Shown in pieces: positions 17,031-23,285 of a stretch of 27,252 nt of DNA. The notes under the pieces were generated by a model. That model did no database searches and had not been told where the DNA came from. It was given only the letters and a program-made list of their open reading frames with translations. The position numbers were made by a program, and so were the translations under genes. Source of the stretch: Bacillota bacterium (lineage in GTDB: Bacteria; Bacillota; Clostridia; Lachnospirales; Lachnospiraceae); the NCBI GenBank assembly GCA_023410575.1, contig JAEYPP010000065.1, forward strand, positions 1-27,252. The letters are read 5' to 3'. Numbering within the stretch: position 1 is the first letter of the stretch; each line of letters begins with the position of its first letter.

Positions 17031-17206
17031 GCGTATGAAATAGATGATCCAGCCTTTCGTGAGAGATTGTAGGTTGGTACTGAAATTATGGAAAAGATAA
17101 TTACAGTTTTGTTGCGGCGCCCTCGTCCTACACCCGTGTGGATGCAATGGTGGTACTGGTGATACATGAGATACACTCGTGTCAACAGAAAGGAACAAGA
17201 AAATTT
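17031..17206 (+). other. structured part of the DEAD-box helicase leader
   Basis: No gene is evident. Short hairpins can form near 17127-17150 (TCC(T)ACAC with GTGTGGA) and at 17165-17183 (ACATGAG with CTCGTGT, 5-nt loop), the latter just before the AGAAAGGAAC binding site of the helicase. A weak second promoter candidate is TTGGTA/GATAAT near 17074-17101. Confidence 0.4.
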
Positions 17207-18799
17207 ATGACAACAAGATTTGATGAATTAGAGTTACAAGCTCCGATTCTTCGTGCTATTGCCGAATTAGGCTTCGAAGAAATGACACCAATACAAGCAC
17301 AGGCGATTCCAGTCGTGCTTACGGGAAAAGACATTGTGGGTCAAGCACAAACTGGTACTGGAAAAACAGCTGCATTTGGTCTTCCTGTTTTACAGAAGAT
17401 AGATCCAAAGTTAAAAGCAGTACAGGCAATTATTCTTTGCCCAACAAGAGAACTTGCAATTCAGGTTTCTGAAGAGCTTCATAAGTTCTCAAAATTTATG
17501 CATGCTGTTAAAGTTTTACCTATCTATGGTGGACAGGATATTTCAAGACAAATTCGTGCATTAAAAGCTGGTGTTCAAGTAGTAATCGGAACTCCAGGAC
17601 GTGTTATGGATCATATGAGACGTAATACAGTTAAGTTTGATAAGGTTCGTATGATTGCGCTTGATGAGGCCGATGAGATGTTAAACATGGGATTCCGCGA
17701 AGATATCGAAACAATCTTAAAGGACATGCCAGAAGACAGACAGACATTATTATTTTCAGCAACTATGCCTCAACCAATCATGGATATTGCAAGAACTTAT
17801 CAAAAAGATGCAACATTAGTAAAAGTAGTTAAGAAGGAACTTACGGTTCCTAAGATTGAGCAGTATTATTACGAAGTACGTCCAAAAAATAAAGTAGACG
17901 TATTGTCACGGTTATTAGATATGTATTCTCCAAAAAGATGTCTTGTATTTTGTAATACAAAGCGTCAGGTGGATGAATTAGTTTCAGCACTACAGGGGCG
18001 TGGATTTTTTGCAGAAGGTTTACATGGTGACTTAAAGCAGCAACAAAGAGACCGTGTTATGAACTCTTTCCGTAACGGTAAGGTAGAAATCTTAGTTGCA
18101 ACGGATGTTGCGGCTCGTGGTATCGATGTGGATGATGTAGAGGCAGTATTTAACTATGACGTGCCACAGGATGAGGAATACTATGTGCATCGAATTGGTC
18201 GAACTGGCCGCGCAGGAAGAAACGGACGTGCCTTCAATTTAGTTGTTGGTAAAGAGGTTTACAAACTTCGTGATATTCAGCGTTACTGCAAGACAAAGAT
18301 TAAATTAATGCCAATTCCATCTGTAAATGATGTAACAGAAGTGAAAGCAGATAAAATACTCGAACGTATTAACGATACAATTGAGAGTGAAGACTTGACT
18401 AAGATGATTGAAATTATCGAAAGAAAATTGAATGATTCTGATTTTACAGCACTTGACATATGTGCAGCTTTCTTAAAGCAAGCGATGGGTACAGACAGTG
18501 TAGAAGAGGCAACTAAAGAGATGGCTGACTTTGGTGATACAGGTGCAGAGCAAGGCATGGTTCGTTTATTTATTAACCTTGGTAAGAACCAGAGAATTCG
18601 TCCAGGTGACATCTTAGGTGCAATTGCTGGAGAAACTGGAATGCCAGGTAAGTTGATCGGAAGCATTGACATGTTTGATAAGTACACATTTGTTGAAGTG
18701 CCTAGAGAATATGCCGCTGATGTAATTCAGGTAATGAAAGAATCAAAGATAAAAGGTAAGAGCATTAATATTGAGCCAGCAAGTAAGAAAAGTCATTAA
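17207..18799 (+). CDS. DEAD-box ATP-dependent RNA helicase with DbpA-type RNA-binding domain
   Basis: 530 residues from ATG 17207, chosen because AGAAAGGAAC precedes it and MTTRFDELELQAPIL is the normal family N-terminus; an upstream ATG at 17138 would add 23 unlike residues. Motifs in order: Q-motif MTPIQAQAIP, AQTGTGKT (I), PTREL (Ia), GTPGR (Ib), DEAD (II), SAT (III), then helicase domain 2 with ATDVAARGIDVDDV and HRIGRTGRAGR. After a linker, residues about 450-525 match the DbpA RNA-binding domain (GMVRLFINLGKNQRIRPGDI...). Such CshA/DeaD/DbpA-like enzymes act in ribosome assembly and mRNA decay, often needed in the cold. Which subgroup it belongs to is open. Confidence 0.95.
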   Translation: MTTRFDELELQAPILRAIAELGFEEMTPIQAQAIPVVLTGKDIVGQAQTGTGKTAAFGLPVLQKIDPKLKAVQAIILCPTRELAIQVSEELHKFSKFMHAVKVLPIYGGQDISRQIRALKAGVQVVIGTPGRVMDHMRRNTVKFDKVRMIALDEADEMLNMGFREDIETILKDMPEDRQTLLFSATMPQPIMDIARTYQKDATLVKVVKKELTVPKIEQYYYEVRPKNKVDVLSRLLDMYSPKRCLVFCNTKRQVDELVSALQGRGFFAEGLHGDLKQQQRDRVMNSFRNGKVEILVATDVAARGIDVDDVEAVFNYDVPQDEEYYVHRIGRTGRAGRNGRAFNLVVGKEVYKLRDIQRYCKTKIKLMPIPSVNDVTEVKADKILERINDTIESEDLTKMIEIIERKLNDSDFTALDICAAFLKQAMGTDSVEEATKEMADFGDTGAEQGMVRLFINLGKNQRIRPGDILGAIAGETGMPGKLIGSIDMFDKYTFVEVPREYAADVIQVMKESKIKGKSINIEPASKKSH

Positions 18800-18826
18800 A
18801 AAAAAGTGAATATAAATTAGGATATT

Positions 18827-18886
18827 AAAAAGGCTATTTTAAGAATGAAAATCAAAAAAGAATTTTCATTTTCAAATAGCCTTTTT
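18827..18886. terminator. bidirectional terminator between helicase and HAD genes
   Basis: A stem of over 20 bp with small mismatches (aaaaaggctatttt... with ...aaatagccttttt), flanked by A and T runs so that it works on both strands. It serves the helicase and the convergent HAD gene. Confidence 0.85.
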
Positions 18887-18991
18887 CTTTCGTAGGATTC
18901 AGGTGTCGGAAGTCAATATGAAAGAAATTAGTACAAGCGCCTAAAATATAGTTCGTAGGAAAATGATTTGAATTCCCTATGATATAAAATG

Positions 18992-19681
18992 TTACAGTAA
19001 AATACTTCGAATGGAATCAAACGAATCTACGACATAAGTAATTGGAAGGTTACGGGTATTTTCTTGATGCTTTGGATTGTACCAACAGGTATCAATACCA
19101 GCATTAACGCCACCTTGCATGTCAGACCCTAAACTATCGCCAATAATAATTGCTTTTGATGAATCAAAAGCAGGAATTCTTTGAAATACATATTGAAAAA
19201 ATTCAATCTGTGGTTTTTGAAATCCAGTCTCTTCCGAGATAAAAATATCTTTAAAATAAGAATAGAGTCCAGAAGCTTTTAAACGACTATACTGAGTGGA
19301 AGCAACTCCATTGGATACGATATATAAGTCATAGTGTTCCTTTAGGGTATCTAGCATCTCAAACACTCCAGGAATTGTTAAATAGCTACTCGCTAGTCGA
19401 TCCTGATAGTCTTTTTCTAGTGTAGGATGGTCCACTTTAATTCCTTCTTCTCTAAAAAGCTTACGAAAACGGGTATTGAGAATCTCTTCTTTTGTAATCG
19501 CACCACGTTCGAAGGCTGCCCATAAGCTATGATTAATTTCATGATAATGATTCCGAAGAGAATCCGTTAATTCTAGGTTAAGACTTTGAAAAAAACTATT
19601 CAAAGCTTCTTGTTCAGAGGCTTTGAAATCAAAGAGAGTATCATCTGCGTCAAATAGTAGATATTGATAGGTCTTATTCAT
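18992..19681 (-). CDS. HAD-superfamily phosphatase, YjjG/YfnB-like
   Basis: 229 residues from ATG 19681. Motif I DADDTLFDF, motif II SNG (IVSNGVAS), motif III Lys in QKPQIEFFQ, motif IV GDSLGSDMQGG: all four catalytic motifs of HAD hydrolases are present, with an alpha-helical cap (about 18-95) of subclass I. The closest known group is YjjG/YfnB, nucleotide (pyrimidine) 5'-phosphatases. The in-frame ATG at 19696 overlaps the AAAGGA binding site that serves ATG 19681, so the shorter start is preferred. A likely housekeeping or detoxifying nucleotidase; the exact substrate cannot be read from the sequence. Confidence 0.88.
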   Translation of the reverse strand: MNKTYQYLLFDADDTLFDFKASEQEALNSFFQSLNLELTDSLRNHYHEINHSLWAAFERGAITKEEILNTRFRKLFREEGIKVDHPTLEKDYQDRLASSYLTIPGVFEMLDTLKEHYDLYIVSNGVASTQYSRLKASGLYSYFKDIFISEETGFQKPQIEFFQYVFQRIPAFDSSKAIIIGDSLGSDMQGGVNAGIDTCWYNPKHQENTRNLPITYVVDSFDSIRSILL

Positions 19682-19719
19682 AAGAATTCCTTTCATAAGT
19701 TCATAATAATGTATTATTA

Positions 19720-19935
19720 CTAATTCATTTCTTCAATTGCTCCTATCCCCATCCCATTTAACTTCCTTAAATTATTTTGCATATTTTGTAATACTTCTGG
19801 TGAATGCCCTTTCCATTTAACTACTTCAGCTACAATTTTTAAAGGATGCTGGGAGCGATATGATTTTGTAGGGTTTCCTGGAAATTTTTTATCAGTTACA
19901 TTAGGGTTTAGTTCAAATATTCGCTCTGCTTTGCT
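19720..19935 (-). pseudogene. orphan C-terminal fragment of an unrecognised protein
   Basis: An open stretch of 71 codons with no start codon near its beginning, ending at TAG 19720-19722. Its upstream limit is a TAA at 19936-19938. The peptide is non-random: SKAERIFELNPNVTDKKF, then PGNPTKSYRSQHPLKIVAEV, then KGHSPEVLQNMQNNLRKLNG and GMGIGAIEEMN. The PGxPxxSYxSxHPLK pattern and a helical end look like the tail of a real protein. It could be the C-terminal tip of a polymorphic toxin, but I cannot name the family. It overlaps the end of the membrane-protein gene by 23 nt in another frame. An open frame of this length could be chance, although the codon use is protein-like. Confidence 0.45.
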
Positions 19936-20347
19936 TTAATAATTTAACTCCCAAACCAAAGGAAAATGCGCCTAATATGATAAAGGATCCCCACACTATA
20001 TTCCAGTACGAAGAATTTACATTAAACATAAATAATAATAATTTACTCCATATATTCAATTCTATTGCTATTGCGAATAAATCAAATAGTAAATAACCAC
20101 CACCGAAAAGATATATCCATCTCCACCAATAATTGTTCTTCATATTTTTATAAAATATTACAATTCCACAAATACAAAGTAATGCCAAAATCCCCATCAG
20201 AATAAAATAGAATATACCTTTATTCTCCAATATTCCAAGCCAAAAATCAGCATATGATTTCCTGTCAAACAATCCCCATAGTCTATGTAAATGAAATAGT
20301 CCAAAAAAAATGAAAAACCAAGGTTCCCATGCATATATTTTCTTCAC
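19913..20347 (-). CDS. small membrane protein with four helices, unknown family
   Basis: 144 residues, starting with GTG at 20347 behind GGTGAG. Four hydrophobic helices are visible (about 9-25, 46-67, 74-94 and 116-136), with many aromatic residues (EPWFFIFFGLFHLHRLWGLF, WWRWIYLFGG). No catalytic or binding motif is recognised. The C-terminus is KLLKQSRANI. Its last codons overlap the fragment 19720-19935. A small membrane protein next to a toxin-like tail could be an immunity protein, but this is inference; a plain uncharacterised membrane protein is equally possible. It is not closely spaced with another gene. Confidence 0.6.
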   Translation of the reverse strand: MKKIYAWEPWFFIFFGLFHLHRLWGLFDRKSYADFWLGILENKGIFYFILMGILALLCICGIVIFYKNMKNNYWWRWIYLFGGGYLLFDLFAIAIELNIWSKLLLFMFNVNSSYWNIVWGSFIILGAFSFGLGVKLLKQSRANI

Positions 20348-20450
20348 TCATCTCACCACCAATTTCTAATTTATTTCATTGTTCGAGTATAGCATATTTC
20401 TAGGGCAAATACTACTCATCTTAACTATAATTATAATAGGTCACAACAAT

Positions 20451-20486
20451 AAAAGAAAGAGGATAGACTTTTATATCTACCCTCTT
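20451..20486 (-). terminator. terminator of the rubrerythrin gene
   Basis: On the minus strand an 11-bp stem (AAGAGGGTAGA with TCTATCCTCTT, one G-U pair) with an 8-nt loop, followed by TCTTTT, 30 nt after the stop of the gene at 20516. Confidence 0.8.
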
Positions 20487-20515
20487 GAAATCCATTATAT
20501 ATGTGGTTTTACATC

Positions 20516-21058
20516 TTAACCGAAATATCTGTTTAATAAACCTTCGAATGCTTTACCGTGTCTTGCTTCATCTTTTGCCATCTCATGAACTGTATCATGA
20601 ATTGCATCTAAGTTAGCAGCTTTTGCACGTTTTGCAAGATCGAATTTACCAGCAGTAGCACCATTCTCAGCAGCAACTCTTAATTCAAGATTCTTCTTTG
20701 TACTATCTGTTACAACTTCACCAAGTAATTCAGCGAACTTTGAAGCATGTTCAGCTTCTTCGAAAGCAGCCTTTTCATAGTACATACCGATTTCTGGATA
20801 TCCTTCACGATGAGCTACTCTAGACATAGCAAGATACATACCAACTTCTGTACATTCACCTGTAAAATTATCTCTTAAGTCTTTTAAGATATCTTCACTA
20901 ACACCCTGTGCTACACCAATCACGTGCTCAGTAGCCCAAGACATCTTGCCAGTTTGCTCTTGGAATTTATCTTTGCTTGCTTTACAGATTGGACAGACTT
21001 CTGGAGCTGCTTCTCCTTCATAAACATAACCACATACAGAGCAAATAAATTTTTTCAT
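20516..21058 (-). CDS. reverse rubrerythrin (rubredoxin domain first), NADH peroxidase type
   Basis: 180 residues. An N-terminal rubredoxin-like iron site (CxxC at residues 6-9 in CSVCGY, second CxxC in CPICKA) is followed by a ferritin-like four-helix domain with diiron ligand motifs (GECTEVGMYL, EEAEHASKFAELLGE, DEARHGKAFEGLL). Normal rubrerythrin has the rubredoxin domain at the C-terminus; this reversed order marks the reverse rubrerythrins of clostridia, which reduce hydrogen peroxide and oxygen using NADH-derived electrons. It is a cytoplasmic oxidative-stress enzyme. The promoter carries a PerR-like palindrome and the PerR-type gene lies just upstream, so peroxide induction is likely. 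Confidence 0.93.
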   Translation of the reverse strand: MKKFICSVCGYVYEGEAAPEVCPICKASKDKFQEQTGKMSWATEHVIGVAQGVSEDILKDLRDNFTGECTEVGMYLAMSRVAHREGYPEIGMYYEKAAFEEAEHASKFAELLGEVVTDSTKKNLELRVAAENGATAGKFDLAKRAKAANLDAIHDTVHEMAKDEARHGKAFEGLLNRYFG

Positions 21059-21130
21059 GTTTTTCTTCTCCTTGAACTCTTAATATTTTATCTTTTACAA
21101 TCATATTCGATTGCTTTATCTAAAGTAAAA

Positions 21131-21147
21131 TTAGTAATCATTACTGA
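21131..21147. promoter_or_regulatory. PerR/Fur-box-like operator of rubrerythrin
   Basis: AGTAAT-C-ATTACT is a perfect 6-1-6 palindrome at 21133-21145 and matches the layout of the Bacillus Per box (TTATAATnATTATAA). It lies directly on the predicted transcription start. Confidence 0.6.
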
Positions 21148-21154
21148 TATTGAT

Positions 21155-21183
21155 ATCATATAATAAGTCTTCTTGTTTGTCAA
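21155..21183 (-). promoter_or_regulatory. promoter of the rubrerythrin gene
   Basis: On the minus strand TTGACA (21183-21178) and TATGAT (21160-21155) with a 17-nt spacer, a near-perfect sigma-A promoter. Transcription starts near 21148, giving a leader of about 90 nt. Confidence 0.8.
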
Positions 21184-21282
21184 TCCCTTTTTCTAAATTT
21201 TTATAAATTTTCAAAAAGATAGGATAAAAATAATGGAAGAGATATTATTCGATATATTCTACTTTATCTTGAAATCATGTAT

Positions 21283-21675
21283 TTACTTAATTTTATTAAT
21301 ACACTTTGCACAAATACCTGAAAAGTAAACGGAATGACTTTCAATTTTTCCTTCAAAGCTTGCTTGTGCAAGTACATCAATATGATCAATATTAGGAAGC
21401 TCTAAATCCTCTACGCATTTGCATTCTTTGCAGATAACATGATAATGAGGAGTACAGGTAGCATCAAAGTGATCATAACCATCTCCACATACGACTTTTA
21501 CAGCTTCTCCCTGTTCTACTAACAGATTGAGATTACGATAAACTGTTCCGAGACTTATATTCGGATACTGCTCTCGAACATGTGCATACACAGTATCAGC
21601 AGTAGGGTGTTCTTTCGTATTAGCTAGATATTCTTTAATTGATTCGCGCTGACGACTAAATTTAAGAACTGTCAA
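21283..21675 (-). CDS. perR: Fur-family peroxide regulator, PerR-like
   Basis: 130 residues. The N-terminal winged-helix region contains SLGTVYRNLNLLVEQGE, the DNA-recognition helix of Fur proteins. The metal-sensing segment HFDATCTPHYHVICKEC aligns with the PerR regulatory site (Asp and His ligands), and two CxxC pairs (CKEC and CAKC) form the structural zinc site. The Asp in HFD argues for PerR rather than Fur or Zur. Iron-catalysed His oxidation releases the repressor from DNA in known PerR. The start is TTG at 21675, preceded by GGAGG at 5-6 nt. The promoter carries a Per-box-like palindrome, so autoregulation is likely. Confidence 0.88.
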   Translation of the reverse strand: MTVLKFSRQRESIKEYLANTKEHPTADTVYAHVREQYPNISLGTVYRNLNLLVEQGEAVKVVCGDGYDHFDATCTPHYHVICKECKCVEDLELPNIDHIDVLAQASFEGKIESHSVYFSGICAKCINKIK

Positions 21676-21694
21676 AGTAGTCCTCCTCTCTATA

Positions 21695-21709
21695 TAATAG
21701 TAATTATTA
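21695..21709. promoter_or_regulatory. Per-box-like operator of perR
   Basis: TAATAGT-A-ATTATTA (7-1-7, one mismatch) lies over the transcription start, just downstream of the -10 box, within a longer AT-rich dyad (about 21691-21719). Confidence 0.6.
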
Positions 21710-21711
21710 TT

Positions 21712-21740
21712 ATTATATAGGTAAAAGTTTACTCTGTCAA
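21712..21740 (-). promoter_or_regulatory. consensus promoter of perR
   Basis: On the minus strand TTGACA (21740-21735), 17 nt, TATAAT (21717-21712): a perfect consensus promoter. The start of transcription is expected near 21705. Confidence 0.85.
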
Positions 21741-21821
21741 CTATATTAAAGTCACTAAATATTACTTATCATAAATAGGAGAATATATGCTTATTGGGTT
21801 CATCAGTAATATTTTTCAATC

Positions 21822-21864
21822 AAAAAAAGGCGGCATCTATGAATACTTACATGCGCCTTTCTTT
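21822..21864 (-). terminator. terminator of veg
   Basis: On the minus strand AAAGGCGCAT pairs with ATGCCGCCTTT (one bulged base), followed by TTTTTTT. It starts 21 nt after the veg stop. Confidence 0.75.
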
Positions 21865-21884
21865 TGCTTAGTTTATAGATAATA

Positions 21885-22127
21885 TTAACATAATACAAGT
21901 TCAACTTCTTTGGTAAGAACATCAGTATAGCTAAATGACATAGTTCTTATAGATTCTGATAGATCATCATGAAGCTCAACTAAAAATACACACGGATAGG
22001 TTTGAGCAATAATTCCTTCTGCAATATCCACTTTATTGCGACCACGATTCGATTTAATCTTTACCCTTCTTCCTATGTTTCTTACTACTTCATTTCTTAC
22101 GTTACACATGTTTTCCGGTTGCTTCAT
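21885..22127 (-). CDS. veg: Veg family protein
   Basis: 80 residues, the usual size. The core VRNIGRRVKIKSNRGRNKVDIAEG, then AQTYPCVFLVEL and SFSYTDVLTKEVEL, matches Veg (VEG/DUF1021), with a small beta-barrel-like fold. In Bacillus subtilis Veg promotes biofilm gene expression by acting against SinR and is very highly expressed; the function in clostridia is not established. The ATG at 22127 is chosen because AGGAG precedes it by 7 nt; the longer frame from 22172 would add 15 residues absent in the family. It is transcribed from the promoter at 22250-22278. Confidence 0.88.
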   Translation of the reverse strand: MKQPENMCNVRNEVVRNIGRRVKIKSNRGRNKVDIAEGIIAQTYPCVFLVELHDDLSESIRTMSFSYTDVLTKEVELVLC

Positions 22128-22249
22128 TTTCCTACTCCTATCTGCAGTTCTATACGTCCAAATAACTGACATGTTACATGCTCGTTTTATTTTGTCTGTT
22201 CCAACAGGTAGCCTCTGATAACCACAAAAACTAGTTTTATCTTATAGAT

Positions 22250-22278
22250 AATATACCACATTTTGTATCAAAAGTCAA
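22250..22278 (-). promoter_or_regulatory. promoter of veg
   Basis: On the minus strand TTGACT (22278-22273), 17 nt, TATATT (22255-22250). Start near 22243, so the leader is about 115 nt. Confidence 0.65.
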
Positions 22279-22542
22279 AAAAAGTAATGATTATAAATGT
22301 GATAAAATTGTAGTAATAAAATAAAAATGCACAAATTGCAACGATTAATCTAGTAATAATTTCGTCATCGAACCTGGAATATGGGTATATAGTCTTATAG
22401 ATAAAAGTAAAAATGCACAAAATAGTGAAGTATTATGATTTCTGTATGTAAAAAATATAAAAACAATCAATATGAGAAGGAATGTACAATATGTAGTTTA
22501 TGTCTATAAATGATTACTAAATGCTGTAGTATGACAAAACAG
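22279..22542. other. gene-free AT-rich interval with a 14-nt direct repeat
   Basis: No gene is supported. TAAAAATGCACAAA occurs exactly at 22322-22335 and 22408-22421, 86 nt apart, each preceded by ATAAAA or ATAAAAG. No promoter or small RNA could be defined with confidence. Confidence 0.4.
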
Positions 22543-22590
22543 AAAAATTACGCGTAAAAGCGATTGAGTTAAGCTTTTACGCACAATTTT
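22543..22590. terminator. terminator of the PrcB-like lipoprotein gene
   Basis: A 9-10-bp stem GCGTAAAAGC/GCTTTTACGC (22552-22582). On the minus strand it is followed by a T run (TAATTTTTC), so it ends the gene at 22643; on the plus strand it is followed by ACAATTTTT. Confidence 0.75.
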
Positions 22591-22642
22591 TAAATCTTTT
22601 AGATTGAACTGAAGTCAAGGAAGTAATAAACAATGTTCAGTA

Positions 22643-23062
22643 TCACTGAAAAACAACAGGCTTATCCATATACTCAACTTTTACAACAACATATGGATAG
22701 GTAATATTTTGAGTAACTGGCTCATCTTTTCCTGGACCAATCAGGTTAGTTTTAATATAAATCGCATTTTCTGATAAAAACAAGTCAGTTACGCTGATAC
22801 TATAACCTCCACTTTTTTGAGCTCCATATCCTTGGACTATGTATAAATAATCCTCATTTGAATAGGTGAATTTACAAGGATTTTCTTTTTTAGTCTCAAT
22901 GGATTTAGCTAGTTTTTCAGGCAAATCGGCATCCTCAACTACAGTAAACTCTAAATCTTTTATTTTTTTTATATCCTCAGAGTTGTTACTACAACCAATA
23001 ATGGATAGACTAAGGATAAATAAGAGAGTAAAAGTAGTAATTTTCTTGTACAATGTTTTCAT
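22643..23062 (-). CDS. lipoprotein with PrcB C-terminal domain
   Basis: 139 residues. The N-terminus has a lipoprotein signal (hydrophobic LLFILSLSIIGC, lipobox Cys about 24), so it is anchored at the outside of the membrane. The mature part matches the PrcB_C domain: DLPEKL near the start, IVQGYGAQKSGGYSISVTDL and the ending VTQNITYPYVVVKV. PrcB was described as a subunit of the Treponema dentilisin (PrtP) protease complex; many Firmicutes carry such lipoproteins without a clear protease partner, and none is nearby here. The ATG at 23062 follows GGAGAT; the frame from 23077 would need a TTG start inside that site. Function unknown beyond the domain. Confidence 0.82.
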   Translation of the reverse strand: MKTLYKKITTFTLLFILSLSIIGCSNNSEDIKKIKDLEFTVVEDADLPEKLAKSIETKKENPCKFTYSNEDYLYIVQGYGAQKSGGYSISVTDLFLSENAIYIKTNLIGPGKDEPVTQNITYPYVVVKVEYMDKPVVFQ

Positions 23063-23181
23063 AGATACAATCTCCAAAAAATCTCTTATTCTATCTTATG
23101 AAATACTATGGCAATCTATAACTTTAAATATACTAATTTAAATCATTACCGTTCTTATTGGTAATTTGAAAAGAGAATAAT

Positions 23182-23250
23182 AAAAAGACCTAATATCCTT
23201 AGTAAACTTAGAATTTCTTCTGAGTTTATTAAGGACACAAGGTCCTTTTT
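23182..23250 (-). terminator. terminator of the hydrogenase operon
   Basis: A long imperfect stem (GGACCTtgTGTCCTTAATAA with its partner ending ...AGGTC) followed by TTTTT on the minus strand, 36 nt after the hydA stop. The flanking T run is on both sides, so it may also act on the plus strand. Confidence 0.8.
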
Positions 23251-23285
23251 CATATATTTCCCGTTATGTTTTCTATTGCTTAGAA

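Noticed and set aside
17070..17165. T-box-like sequences (GGTGGTACTGG and GTTGGTACTG) in the helicase leader
   Set aside because: The T-box core is TGGTACCGCG and is not matched; no Stem I or specifier features are seen and the downstream gene is not an aminoacyl-tRNA or amino-acid gene.
16938..17198. 86-codon minus-strand open frame
   Set aside because: It lies over the hairpin and leader of the helicase, has no binding site of note and no recognisable protein pattern.
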